Positions 1-9,003 of a DNA stretch of 64,000 nucleotides are shown here, piece by piece (within the stretch, counting starts at the first letter, position 1; the number at the start of each line of letters is the position of its first letter). The position numbers and the translations under genes are program-made. A model generated the notes under the pieces. The model saw only the letters and a program-made list of their open reading frames with translations, ran no database searches and was not told the DNA's origin. Location of the stretch: NCBI GenBank assembly GCA_012103455.1, contig WLWT01000001.1, positions 3,789,288 through 3,853,287 on the forward strand, given 5' to 3'. The DNA comes from Gammaproteobacteria bacterium. Its GTDB lineage: Bacteria; Pseudomonadota; Gammaproteobacteria; HK1.

Positions 1-421
1 GCTGAGTAACTTTGATCACCTCAGCTTGTAATTTGCGCAGTTCCTCCGCGTTACGCAGATTGCGATCCTCATTGAATTCATCCAGCGCCCGTTGAAACTC
101 GCGGCGAAGCTTACGTACTTTGGACTGCGCCTTGGAAAACTGGTCGCTGGACATCACATCCCGGCCCTTAACCAATTTTTCTTCTTCCCTGCGGATTTGC
201 TTTTGCATAGCGATCAGCTTCTTGTCCCGCTTGCTGAACTCCCCGTCGATCTTTTTTCTTGCCGCTTCTGCTTGCGGAGACGTACTCGCCGCTTTTTGTA
301 GATCAACAACACCTATCTTATAGGAGGTTTGAGCAACAGCAGCGGGCTGCAAGCCAAGCGTAGTGGCTAAAGCGATTACGCCCAATAAAAATCTAGGACC
401 AACTAACAACTTAGGACCCAT
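1..421 (-). CDS. skp: Skp/OmpH-type periplasmic chaperone, 3' end outside window
   Basis: Reading the minus strand from an ATG at 421 gives a short hydrophobic signal segment (LLVGPRFLLGVIALAT) and then YKIGVVDLQKAAS, the typical start of mature Skp/OmpH proteins. A long Lys/Arg/Glu/Gln-rich helical stretch follows (EFSKRDKKLIAMQKQ, KVRKLRREFQRALDE), as in the coiled-coil tentacles of Skp. The frame stays open to base 1, so the C-terminus lies outside the window. Skp is a periplasmic holdase that delivers outer-membrane proteins to the BAM complex. It sits 7 bp after the bamA stop in the same direction, the usual bamA-skp order, so the two are probably co-transcribed. Confidence 0.9.
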   Translation of the reverse strand, partial: MGPKLLVGPRFLLGVIALATTLGLQPAAVAQTSYKIGVVDLQKAASTSPQAEAARKKIDGEFSKRDKKLIAMQKQIRREEEKLVKGRDVMSSDQFSKAQSKVRKLRREFQRALDEFNEDRNLRNAEELRKLQAEVIKVTQ

Positions 422-428
422 GGATACC

Positions 429-2735
429 TCAGAAACTCGTGCCGAAGGTGAATTGGAAGGACTCCGTCTCATCACCGCCCCTGGTTTTAAGTGGAACGCC
501 CCAACTGAACGTGAGGGCGCCCAACGGTGACAGATAGATGGCACCCAAGCCAGTAGAATAGCGTAGATCGCCGAGATCGAAATCCTGGTTGTCACCATAG
601 ACGTTGCCGATATCAAAAAACCCGGTCAACCGAAACTGCTTGATGTCGGACAGGAACGGCACCGGTAGCACGATCTCCGCGGATCCAACCATTTTGAAGT
701 TACCGCCAAAAGGCTCATTTAACGAATCCCTGGGGCCTAATGTGTTGGCTTTGAACCCGCGCACCGAGCGGATACCGCCAGCAAAGAAATTGTCGGTAAG
801 TGGCAAGGAATCGGTATCGCCATAACCGTCACCATAGCCGATCTCACCTTCCAAGATCAGTGTGTAGTCATCCAGCAAAGAGACGAACTGCTGATGGTAG
901 AGTTCCGTTTTGAAGTACGTGATATCCCCCCCTGGGACCGCAACCTCGCCGCTCAAGCGGGTTACGCTTCCCTTATCGGGCAAGATGCGGCGGTTGCGTG
1001 TATCCCGGGCAAAGCTGGCGGTACCCAAAAAGGCGAGGAATTCACCGTCCACGCTGCGATCGAAGGCGACAATCTCATTGGAGGCATTACTGCCCGGGGA
1101 AAACCGAGTGTGTTCTACCCGCACTCCCAGGTCTATAAAATCAAACTCGGTAATAGGTATGCCGAAATTAAACGCACCCTGGATTTCATCAAGGGTATAG
1201 CGGGACAGATTAGCATCTGCCGCATCGGTTTCCCTGTAGTCCGCCTCAAAACCCAAACTGACACCATCATCGGTGAAATAAGGATTGGTAAAGCCGAGAC
1301 CGAAGGCACGGTTCACATCACTGTTGTTGAACGTTACCGACACCCGGTTCCCGGTCCCTAGAAAGTTCTCCTGCGCAATCTCGGAGTTGAATATGAATCC
1401 TTGGGTCTGCGAGTAGCCGATACCGGCCAACAGGTTGCCCGAGGAACGCTCTTCCACGGTAATCTCAACGTCTACTTGATCTTGTGTCCCCGGAACAGCC
1501 GGCGTCTCCACGTTGACTGCATCGAAGAAACCCAAACGCTCAAGCCGCGTCTTGGAGCGCTCCACTTTAGAGGTATCGATCCACGCCCCTTCGAGCTGTC
1601 TCATTTCCCGCCGCAACACTTCATCGCGGGTCTTGGCGTTGCCTTTGAAAGTAATACGGCGTACATAAACCCGCTTGCCCGGATCAACGAAGAAAGAAAC
1701 CTTAACTTGACGATTCTCGTTATCGATATCGGGAACCGCGTTAACGTTGGCAAAAGAATAACCCTCCTGACCTAAGCGGGTAGCCAGCGCAGTGGTCGAT
1801 TCAGTGACTTTTTTACGCGAGAACACATCGCCCTGGCGCAGCACCACAAGCCCGGTCAGCTCCTGCGGTGCTACCACCAAATCGCCAATGATATCGACTG
1901 AACTCACCCGGAAACGGTCGCCCTCGGTCACGTTGATGGTGATATAAACATCCTGTTTGTCGGGCGAGATCGACACTTGCGTGGAGTCGATGCGAAAGTT
2001 GATATACCCCCGGTCCAGGTAGTACGAACGTAGCGTTTCCAGATCCGCTGCCAGACGTGGTTTGGAATACTGATCGCGTTTGGTGAGAAAAGCCCACCAA
2101 CCCGTAGTGGATAGCTGAAACAAGTCGGTCAACTCGTCGTCATCGAACACCGAGTTACCGACAACGTTGATCTTCTTGATGGTAGCTACACGACCCTCCG
2201 AGATATCGAAGTTGACCGCCACTCGGTTACGCTCCAGGGGCGTGACCGTGCTCTTGATGCGTACCGCGTATTTACCTTGAGCGAAGTACGCCCGGCGCAG
2301 TTCCTGCTCAACCTGGGCATACGATGAGCGGTTGAACACCTCACCCTTAGCGAAGCCGATCTGCTGCAACGAGTCCAGGAGTTTTTCCGTCTCCAAGTTC
2401 TCATTGCCTTCAAACGTGATGCTATCAATCGACGGGCGTTCGACTACGTGAACGACCAGGACATCGCCATCACGCTCTATCCGCACGTCCTTAAAAAATC
2501 CCGTCTTGAACAGTGTCCGGATGGCGCTGCCCGATTGGCTTTCATCGAAATAATCGCCAACCTTGACGGGTAGATAATTGAATATAGTGCCGGCTGAGAT
2601 GCGGCGTAAGCCTTCGATGCGGATGTCGCGAACGACAAACTCCGCAGCCATGGCCGATACCCATAGCCCGAGGGTCAACAATCCCACGGTGGCCCAGTGA
2701 GCGTACCTCATGATGTCTTGCGCTTTTGTCTTCAT
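429..2735 (-). CDS. bamA: Outer membrane protein assembly factor BamA
   Basis: This is the core beta-barrel of the BAM complex, which inserts outer-membrane proteins. From ATG 2735 the product is about 768 aa, normal for BamA. A signal peptide (GLLTLGLWVSAMA) is followed by five POTRA-like repeats starting at EFVVRDIRIEGLRR, and then an Omp85 barrel with the conserved GGIRSVRGF loop motif and a C-terminal aromatic residue (FTFGTSF). The frame runs open upstream to 2942 and into a small repeat element. The extra 69 residues encoded there are not BamA-like and lack a signal peptide, so I reject the longer start. ATG 2711 is an alternative start. It lies between rseP and skp in the usual order. 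Confidence 0.97.
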   Translation of the reverse strand: MKTKAQDIMRYAHWATVGLLTLGLWVSAMAAEFVVRDIRIEGLRRISAGTIFNYLPVKVGDYFDESQSGSAIRTLFKTGFFKDVRIERDGDVLVVHVVERPSIDSITFEGNENLETEKLLDSLQQIGFAKGEVFNRSSYAQVEQELRRAYFAQGKYAVRIKSTVTPLERNRVAVNFDISEGRVATIKKINVVGNSVFDDDELTDLFQLSTTGWWAFLTKRDQYSKPRLAADLETLRSYYLDRGYINFRIDSTQVSISPDKQDVYITINVTEGDRFRVSSVDIIGDLVVAPQELTGLVVLRQGDVFSRKKVTESTTALATRLGQEGYSFANVNAVPDIDNENRQVKVSFFVDPGKRVYVRRITFKGNAKTRDEVLRREMRQLEGAWIDTSKVERSKTRLERLGFFDAVNVETPAVPGTQDQVDVEITVEERSSGNLLAGIGYSQTQGFIFNSEIAQENFLGTGNRVSVTFNNSDVNRAFGLGFTNPYFTDDGVSLGFEADYRETDAADANLSRYTLDEIQGAFNFGIPITEFDFIDLGVRVEHTRFSPGSNASNEIVAFDRSVDGEFLAFLGTASFARDTRNRRILPDKGSVTRLSGEVAVPGGDITYFKTELYHQQFVSLLDDYTLILEGEIGYGDGYGDTDSLPLTDNFFAGGIRSVRGFKANTLGPRDSLNEPFGGNFKMVGSAEIVLPVPFLSDIKQFRLTGFFDIGNVYGDNQDFDLGDLRYSTGLGAIYLSPLGALTFSWGVPLKTRGGDETESFQFTFGTSF

Positions 2736-2871
2736 ACACCAGGCCTTACGATCTATAGCTGACCTTTTAAGCCAATGGTGTAGTCTCGTTTCATTTCGCA
2801 GCGCGCCTAAACGCTCTACAGCCCACGTGCTCTCACGCACACCCAAACAGGTGTGAACCGCCTCGAATTGT

Positions 2872-3012
2872 GGACACCTTAAAAAAATGCACTTTTTCCG
2901 CGATTGCGGCGTCAGCTCCGTGCTCGAATCCTCAGGTATCACCTATACACTGCGGTTCTGCGCGCGGTGCTTTCTTGCACTCACAAAAAAATGACTATTT
3001 TTAGAGGTGCCC
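2872..3012 (-). mobile_element. MITE-like element, copy 1 (4-bp TSD TTGT)
   Basis: This is a 141-bp non-coding repeat whose ends read GGACACC and GGTGCCC, imperfect inverted repeats followed by A/T runs. The same sequence recurs seven more times in the window. TTGT occurs immediately on both sides (2868-2871 and 3013-3016), a direct target duplication. I call the orientation with the GTGAGTGCAAGG block near the left end plus; this copy is minus. It lies between rseP and bamA, about 137 bp upstream of the bamA start. The bamA frame reads into it (MIPEDSSTELTPQSRKK). It could insert a promoter or hairpin into the operon. Confidence 0.88.
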
Positions 3013-3121
3013 TTGTTATGGTGTGCGGCTATCGCTCGGGCACTAGCCCCTTATTCTGTCAACCCCTATTCTGTGTCAGTCCTCATGCCGTCAATCCTGC
3101 TCTGTCAGTCCCTGTACTCCG

Positions 3122-4483
3122 TTATCCTAGCAGGCGAACCACATCATTGTAGAACGCTAGCCCCATCAAGCCAACGAGAAACATCAATCCAAATTGTAGG
3201 CCGACATTTTGCGCTTGCATAGAAAGTGGGCTGCCCTTTAGTGCTTCTATGGTGAAAAACAGCAGATGACCACCGTCCAAGATCGGAATGGGCAGCAGAT
3301 TCAAGATACCGATACTGATACTGACCACGGCCAGGAAGTGCAAGAAAGAGACGAAACCGGTGCGCGCGGAATCGCCAGCGTACTGAGCGATGCTGATGGG
3401 TCCGCTAATATTCTTGACCGACACTTCCAAGCGAAGCATTTTCCACAGCACTCGCAAGGTCAGCTCCGTCACCTGCCAAGTCTTCTCCAGCGCCCGCCCC
3501 ACCGCCGCCAACGGACCAAACCGCTCAGTCACCAACAGGCGTTCGATCAGCTCCGTAGGCCGCGCCGGCGCCGCCCCTAGAAAGCCTATAGTCTTGCCAT
3601 CACGCTCGACGGCAGCGGGCGTGGCCAATAACGTGACACGGTGGCCACCTCGCCTCACCACCACCGTCATCGGCGTCGCCGGGCTCGACTGGATGAGCGT
3701 TACGAAGTGGCGCCAGGCATCAATGCGCTCGCCTTGCACCGTGACGATTTTGTCACCGGAGTTAAAACCGGCCCTGGCCGCCGCGGTATCCGCTTCCACC
3801 TTGCCGATAACCGCCGGCAATCGAGCGAAGAAAGGCTGCATGCCAAGACCACTGTGAAAGCGGTTTTCGGTTAGATCATCAAGGCTGATGGCAGATAAGT
3901 CGAGCACCACTTCACGCTGCTTACCTTGCGGATCGCGAATGGTCAGGGGCAGGGCGTCGGTTTCCAATACCCCAGCCAAAATGCCCTGACGGGCGGCGTT
4001 CCAACTCGCGGTAGCCTCACCAGCGACCGCCTCGATAACGAACTCGCTCTCAATACCGGCGCGCGCCGCTACCGAACCGGGAGTGACCTCTCCTACAATC
4101 GGCCGCACGCCCGCCACGCCGATCAGAAACATAATGGTGTATGCCACCAGGGCAAACACGAAATTGGCAGCCGGTCCAGCAATGATGACGGCATAACGCA
4201 CCCACAGCGGCTGACGATTAAATGCGAGGTGGGCCTCCTGCGCCGGCACCGGGCCTTCGCGCTCATCGAGCATCTTCACGTAACCACCCAGGGGAAACGC
4301 ACCTAGGGCGTATTCAACCCCGTCGGCACCACAACGGCTGGCCACGGGTTTGCCGAAACCGATTGAAAATCGCAGGACTTTGACGCCCAATTTACGGGCC
4401 ACCCAGAAGTGTCCGTATTCGTGTACGGCCACCAGCACGCCGATAGCGACGATGAAAGATACCGCATAACCGAGCGTGGACAT
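3122..4483 (-). CDS. rseP: Site-2 zinc metalloprotease RseP
   Basis: This inner-membrane protease performs the second cut of the anti-sigma-E factor RseA and also clears signal peptides. The 453-aa length is normal. The zinc motif HEYGH is at residues 21-25 inside the first membrane helix. Two PDZ domains follow (around AGPAANF...GEVTPGSVAARAGI and GFNSGDKIVTV). The second active-site motif LLPIPILDGGHL carries the third zinc ligand (LDG) near the C-terminus, and membrane helices flank it. It starts 11 bp after the dxr stop. A repeat element separates it from bamA downstream. Confidence 0.96.
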   Translation of the reverse strand: MSTLGYAVSFIVAIGVLVAVHEYGHFWVARKLGVKVLRFSIGFGKPVASRCGADGVEYALGAFPLGGYVKMLDEREGPVPAQEAHLAFNRQPLWVRYAVIIAGPAANFVFALVAYTIMFLIGVAGVRPIVGEVTPGSVAARAGIESEFVIEAVAGEATASWNAARQGILAGVLETDALPLTIRDPQGKQREVVLDLSAISLDDLTENRFHSGLGMQPFFARLPAVIGKVEADTAAARAGFNSGDKIVTVQGERIDAWRHFVTLIQSSPATPMTVVVRRGGHRVTLLATPAAVERDGKTIGFLGAAPARPTELIERLLVTERFGPLAAVGRALEKTWQVTELTLRVLWKMLRLEVSVKNISGPISIAQYAGDSARTGFVSFLHFLAVVSISIGILNLLPIPILDGGHLLFFTIEALKGSPLSMQAQNVGLQFGLMFLVGLMGLAFYNDVVRLLG

Positions 4484-4494
4484 CGAATACTCCC

Positions 4495-5706
4495 CTACGC
4501 TGCGCCCAACCGGACAACACTCGCGCGCGCCCTGGCGCGCGCCGCCTGATCCACCATCAACACCTCATCAAGGCTCGCCGGCACTTGGCTGTTGGCCTGC
4601 GCCAAGCACTCTTCTATGACCGCGCCAATATGGGGAAAACTCAGCTCACCGGCTAGAAAAGCGCCCACCGCTACCTCATTGGCCGCATTGATGATCGTGC
4701 TCGCCTCGCCGCTGGCGCGGGCCGCTTCAAGTGCCAAGCGCAAACATGGAAAACGGTTGTAGTCGGGTGCCTCGAAATCAAGCCCGCGCATATTGTGGAA
4801 ATCTAGCGGCGCTACGCCCGAACTCACTCGATCCGGCCAAGCCATGGCGTGGGCGATCGACGTTCGCATGTCTGGATTGCCCATCTGCGCCAACACCGAA
4901 CCATCGTGGTACTCGACCATGGAGTGAACAATGCTCTGGGGATGAATCACCACTTCCACCTTATCCGGGGTAACGCGGAACAGCAGACAGGCTTCTATGA
5001 ACTCAAGACCTTTATTCATCATGGTGGCCGAATCCACCGAAATCTTCCGCCCCATCACCCAATTGGGATGAGCGCACGCTTCATCGGGGGTTACCGACCA
5101 TAGACTCTCGGGATCGCGCGTTCGAAACGGACCGCCAGAGCCGGTTAACAGTATCCGCCGTACACCCTCTCGCTGCTCTGCGTGCGCCCATTTCTCCTGC
5201 TCCCATCTTGCGTGGGCCATGGCCGGCAAGCATTGAAAAATCGCATTGTGTTCGCTGTCTATGGGCAACAATTCAGCACCGGCGCCGCGCACCGCGTCTA
5301 AAAACAAGCCGCCGGACATAACCAAGGCTTCTTTGTTCGCCAGCAACACACGCTTACCTGCCCTAGCCGCAGCCAGGGTCGGCATCAACCCGGCGGCCCC
5401 GACTATTCCAGCCATGACCTGATCCACAGCGGCCAACGCAACGCACTCGCACAATCCGTCCACCCCGGCCAGTACCCGGGTTTGTAGAACTTCCACGCGC
5501 AAGCGCCGCTCCAGTTCCAAGGCGGCATTCTCATCAGCCATCACCGCCACCTCGGGGCGCCACTTAAGACACTGCTGTACCATCCGCTCTACATCGTGGT
5601 TGGCCGACAACGAGACGACTTTGAAGTGCTCCGGATTACGGGCTACCACATCCAAGGTATTGACGCCGATGGTCCCGGTCGAGCCAAGAATTGCCACCCC
5701 CTTCAA
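4495..5706 (-). CDS. dxr: 1-deoxy-D-xylulose 5-phosphate reductoisomerase
   Basis: This is the first committed enzyme of the MEP isoprenoid pathway, converting DXP to MEP with NADPH and a divalent metal. At 403 aa it has the usual length. Visible motifs are the NADPH loop GSTGTIGVNTL at the N-terminus, LLANKEALV, the metal and substrate region PIDSEHNAIFQCL, and the flexible loop HPNWVMGRKISVDSATMMN. It overlaps the cdsA stop by 4 bp (ATGA type), so translation is probably coupled. Its position between cdsA and rseP is the conserved gammaproteobacterial one. Confidence 0.97.
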   Translation of the reverse strand: MKGVAILGSTGTIGVNTLDVVARNPEHFKVVSLSANHDVERMVQQCLKWRPEVAVMADENAALELERRLRVEVLQTRVLAGVDGLCECVALAAVDQVMAGIVGAAGLMPTLAAARAGKRVLLANKEALVMSGGLFLDAVRGAGAELLPIDSEHNAIFQCLPAMAHARWEQEKWAHAEQREGVRRILLTGSGGPFRTRDPESLWSVTPDEACAHPNWVMGRKISVDSATMMNKGLEFIEACLLFRVTPDKVEVVIHPQSIVHSMVEYHDGSVLAQMGNPDMRTSIAHAMAWPDRVSSGVAPLDFHNMRGLDFEAPDYNRFPCLRLALEAARASGEASTIINAANEVAVGAFLAGELSFPHIGAVIEECLAQANSQVPASLDEVLMVDQAARARARASVVRLGAA

Positions 5707-6527
5707 AGGCTTACCACTCCCATTAATTCGAGCCCAACCAAGAATACCGGTGCCGCCGCGGTTAAGCTGTCGATACGGTCCAGTATTCCGCCATGGCCTG
5801 GAAGCAGACCACCGCTATCTTTTTTCCCCGACACGCGTTTAGCTAAGCTCTCCGTGAGATCGCCGAGCACCGACGCGGCGATGACTAGGGTCCCTAACAT
5901 CATAAAAGCAGCCAGTGGATGGTTAAAATAAAGGGCGAATAGCAGCGCAGCCACACCCGCCGCTAGAGCACCGCCGGCAACGCCTTCCCACGATTTGCCA
6001 GGGCTGACCTTGGCCGCTAGTTGGCACTTGCCAAAAGCACGCCCGGCGAAATAAGCGCCTATATCCGCCGCCCATACCATAACCATCAAAAGCAGCACTA
6101 GGAGAGGGCCATGCGCAACGCTGCGGTGAATGACGACAATGCTGGTGAGTGCAGGTACCAGCAACAACCAACCCGCCCCCCACCAACTCCACAGCGGTAA
6201 AGACTGTGGCAGAGGCCGGCCTTTTTCAATGGCAATCACTGCGGCCAAGGCCAAAGCCCACCCGATCACCGCCATCACCATCACAGCCCGCATAGCGGTT
6301 GGATGCACCAAAGCCACAAACGCACTGACTAACAACGACAATGCGAAGACGGCTTGTAACCATCGGCGGGCGGTCCAGCCGGCCAAAGCAGTCCATTCAT
6401 AGGCACCTGCTAACACGAATAAGACGAGCGCCAACGTCAGCCAGGCCCACGGTAGATAAACGATGCCGGCAACCACCAGCGGTATCAACAGGACCGCTGT
6501 TCGGATCCGCTGCCGCAGGTTACTCAC
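5703..6527 (-). CDS. cdsA: Phosphatidate cytidylyltransferase
   Basis: It makes CDP-diacylglycerol from phosphatidate and CTP, the branch point of phospholipid synthesis. It is a polytopic membrane protein. The C-terminal signature is clear: LGDLTESLAKRVSGKKDSGG followed by LLPGHGGILDRIDS. The open frame extends back to 6836 and would overlap uppS by 180 bp, but those extra residues are low-complexity and not CdsA-like. I place the start at the GTG at 6527, which has a CGGAG ribosome-binding site about 9 bp upstream and gives 274 aa, close to the E. coli protein. It is coupled to dxr by a 4-bp overlap. Confidence 0.92.
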   Translation of the reverse strand: MSNLRQRIRTAVLLIPLVVAGIVYLPWAWLTLALVLFVLAGAYEWTALAGWTARRWLQAVFALSLLVSAFVALVHPTAMRAVMVMAVIGWALALAAVIAIEKGRPLPQSLPLWSWWGAGWLLLVPALTSIVVIHRSVAHGPLLVLLLMVMVWAADIGAYFAGRAFGKCQLAAKVSPGKSWEGVAGGALAAGVAALLFALYFNHPLAAFMMLGTLVIAASVLGDLTESLAKRVSGKKDSGGLLPGHGGILDRIDSLTAAAPVFLVGLELMGVVSL

Positions 6528-6608
6528 GACGCCGCTCCGGCCTTTGGTAGATTGCGCTAGTGTGCACGGAAGAAGGATGAATTGAGGGAGGGGGGATGGC
6601 GAACGATC

Positions 6609-6653
6609 TTCAAGGGCAATGGCTTCAAGGGTAATGGCGTCAAGGGTAATGGC
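6609..6653. repeat. 15-bp tandem repeat, three units
   Basis: Three head-to-tail copies of a unit close to GTCAAGGGTAATGGC, ending 1 bp before the uppS stop triplet. They occupy the uppS-cdsA gap of 127 bp, which is long for an otherwise tightly packed operon. The repeat probably arose by slippage. It also creates the spurious N-terminal extension of the cdsA frame (AITLDAITLEAIALE). Confidence 0.8.
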
Positions 6654-6654
6654 G

Positions 6655-7428
6655 TCAACGCTCCGCGGTGGCAACCTGCTCCCCGGTTCTGCCGTAGCGT
6701 CTTTGCCGCGTTGCGTATGAGGTGAGCGCGCCCTCGAAAGCCTGCCTATCGAAATCCGGCCACAATGCGTCGGTAAAGAACAACTCCGTGTAGGCCAACT
6801 GCCACAACAAGAAGTTGCTGATGCGCTTCTCCCCACCGGTGCGTATGAACAGATCGGGCTCAGGCATGGCGTCCAGCGCTATCTCCTGGGCGAGAGCGTG
6901 CTCGTCGATATCGTCGGCGGCCAACTCCCCGAGTACCGCTTTTTTGGCCAAAGTTCTCGCTGCCCGGGTGATATCCCAACGGCCACCATAGTTAGCCGCG
7001 ATAAACAAGTTGAGTCCGGAATTAGCGGCCATGAGCCGCTCCGCCTGCTCGATACGGGTTTGCAACTCGGCGCTGAATGCCGAACGCTCACCGATGACAC
7101 GCAAGCGGATATCGTTCTCGTGCAGCTTGCGCATCTCCGATTGCAACGCGCTCATAAACAAGTTCATGAGCAACCCCACTTCCTCGGCCGGGCGCCGCCA
7201 GTTCTCCGAACTGAAAGCGAATAAAGTCAATACCTCGATACGCTTTTCGACGCAGACTTGAACCACTTCGCGAACTGCATTGACCCCCGCCCTATGGCCG
7301 GCAAAGCGGGGCGAACGGCGGCGGGTAGCCCAGCGGCCGTTGCCATCCATGATGATAGCGACATGGCGCGGCAACGTGGCTACCGAATCGTGACCACCGG
7401 GGAGTGGACTGGAGTATTCAGCGCTCAT
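6655..7428 (-). CDS. uppS: Undecaprenyl pyrophosphate synthase
   Basis: This cis-prenyltransferase extends FPP to undecaprenyl-PP, the lipid carrier for peptidoglycan and O-antigen. It is 257 aa. The N-terminal signature HVAIIMDGNGRWA contains the catalytic Asp. FAFSSENWRRP and the C-terminal DLFIRTGGEKRISNFLLWQ and TDALWPDF blocks are all present. It lies between frr and cdsA. Its extreme C-terminus (after YGRTGEQ) borders the tandem repeat at 6609-6653. Confidence 0.97.
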   Translation of the reverse strand: MSAEYSSPLPGGHDSVATLPRHVAIIMDGNGRWATRRRSPRFAGHRAGVNAVREVVQVCVEKRIEVLTLFAFSSENWRRPAEEVGLLMNLFMSALQSEMRKLHENDIRLRVIGERSAFSAELQTRIEQAERLMAANSGLNLFIAANYGGRWDITRAARTLAKKAVLGELAADDIDEHALAQEIALDAMPEPDLFIRTGGEKRISNFLLWQLAYTELFFTDALWPDFDRQAFEGALTSYATRQRRYGRTGEQVATAER

Positions 7429-7470
7429 GGCAACTAAGTTTAGTGCGGCAGTGGAACTCGAAACGCTAGC

Positions 7471-8028
7471 CTACACCTCCATCAGCTCAGTTTCCTTTGC
7501 TTTCAACACATCCTCAATACGCACGATGAACTCATCGGTCAACTTCTGTATCTCACCTTCCGCCCGCCGCTCATCGTCCTTGGCGATCTCTTTCTCTTTT
7601 TCCAGCTCCTTGAGATCGCTATTAGCATCGCGCCGAATATTGCGGATAGCGATCCGCGCGTTCTCTGCTTCCTGGCGCACGATGCGGGTCATGTCTCGGC
7701 GCCGTTCCTCGGTTAGAGCCGGCAGCGGTACTCGCATGACATCACCGGCTGTCACCGGGTTCAGTCCCAGATCGGCGTTCAAGATGGCTTTTTCCGCCTG
7801 TGGCACCATCTTCTTCTCCCACGGCTGAACCACCAGCGTGCGCGCATCGCCCACCGAGATACTCGCCACTTGATTGAGTGGCACCTCGGAGCCGTAATAA
7901 TCCACCGTTACGTGATCGAGCAAACTGGTATGCGCCCGTCCGGTACGCAGTTTCGACAGATCATTTTGAAACGCTTCGACGCTCTTGCCCATGCGCGCGC
8001 GCGCATCCGCTTTGATATCTTCGATCAT
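7471..8028 (-). CDS. frr: Ribosome recycling factor
   Basis: RRF splits post-termination ribosomes together with EF-G. The 185-aa length is exact for the family. Conserved segments are KLRTGRAHTSLLDHV, LNQVASISVGDARTLVVQPW and the long C-terminal helix EERRRDMTRIVRQEAENARIAIRNIRRD (cited as a region, residues about 115-142). It follows pyrH with a 69-bp gap and precedes uppS with a 42-bp gap. Confidence 0.98.
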   Translation of the reverse strand: MIEDIKADARARMGKSVEAFQNDLSKLRTGRAHTSLLDHVTVDYYGSEVPLNQVASISVGDARTLVVQPWEKKMVPQAEKAILNADLGLNPVTAGDVMRVPLPALTEERRRDMTRIVRQEAENARIAIRNIRRDANSDLKELEKEKEIAKDDERRAEGEIQKLTDEFIVRIEDVLKAKETELMEV

Positions 8029-8097
8029 ATACGCCTCCAGAGAATCTCCGCGGCCTTCACCCTAAAACCCTAGACGCCGCCCGCCGCCCGCTGTCCA

Positions 8098-8826
8098 TCA
8101 GGGCACCTGCTCGATCAGGGTCCCTATAGGCTCACCGTAAACTGCCCGTTTAAGAGCCCGCGGCTTGGCGATATCCAATACCCGCATGCGCATTGCGTGG
8201 TCCCGGCACAACACCACGGCCGTCGCGTCCATCACATTCAATTTGTGCGTCAACACCGTGTCGTAGTCTAACCGCTCGAAACGTTCGGCAGCGGGATTGA
8301 CAAAAGGATCCTCAGCATACACCCCGTCCACCTTGGTCGCTTTGATCATCAACTCGGCGCCGATCTCAACGGCTCTTAGACTGGCGGCTGAATCGGTCGT
8401 AAAGAACGGATTCCCCGTGCCGGAGGCAAAAATGACTATGCGCCCCTTCTCCAAGTGGCGAATAGCACGCCGGCGCAGGTAGTCTTCACACACCTCATTG
8501 ATGCGTATCGCCGACATCACTCTTGCGAAAGCGCCAGCACGCTCCAGGGCGTCTTGCATCGCTAGCGCGTTCATCACGGTAGCCAACATCCCCATGTGAT
8601 CGCCGGTGACACGCTCCATACCACCCTCGGCCAATCCGGCGCCGCGAAAAATGTTGCCGCCACCGATAACGATAGCGACCTGCACACCGTTAGCGCTGAG
8701 TTCTATCAGCTCCCCGGCTAACCGGCTGAGGACTTTAGGATCGATCCCGTATACCTCGTCACCCAGGAGGGCCTCGCCGCTCAATTTTATGAGCACTCGC
8801 TTATAAGCCGGCCCAGCATCACTCAT
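8098..8826 (-). CDS. pyrH: Uridylate kinase
   Basis: UMP kinase of the bacterial amino-acid-kinase fold, converting UMP to UDP. At 242 aa it is a normal length. Motifs include RVLIKLSGEALLG at the N-terminus, IVIGGGNIFRGAGLA, GDHMGMLATVMNALAMQDAL and the GTGNPFFTTDSAA nucleotide-binding stretch. It sits between tsf and frr as expected. Confidence 0.98.
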   Translation of the reverse strand: MSDAGPAYKRVLIKLSGEALLGDEVYGIDPKVLSRLAGELIELSANGVQVAIVIGGGNIFRGAGLAEGGMERVTGDHMGMLATVMNALAMQDALERAGAFARVMSAIRINEVCEDYLRRRAIRHLEKGRIVIFASGTGNPFFTTDSAASLRAVEIGAELMIKATKVDGVYAEDPFVNPAAERFERLDYDTVLTHKLNVMDATAVVLCRDHAMRMRVLDIAKPRALKRAVYGEPIGTLIEQVP

Positions 8827-9003
8827 CGGCAGTCACTCGGGTTCAATCTGTTGTATCCGCGCCAGAGCTTCTTATTCCCGCCCGCATTGCTTCCAACAGC
8901 CGGAGTTCGAGCAGCGCGCCAAACTTACTTATCTATAACTTAGAGGTTAATCGAACGGCTAGCCCTCCCGCTTGGCGCACTGGATTGAACGGTCACTTGC
9001 GTT

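Noticed and set aside
894..1361. Plus-strand 155-aa ORF inside bamA
   Set aside because: It is the antisense shadow of bamA with no domain or ribosome-binding support.
2736..2942. N-terminal extension of BamA from the MITE
   Set aside because: It lacks a signal peptide, is created by the repeat element, and the internal ATG 2735 gives a normal BamA.
6528..6836. Longer cdsA start
   Set aside because: It would overlap uppS by 180 bp with low-complexity residues from the tandem repeat; GTG 6527 has a ribosome-binding site.
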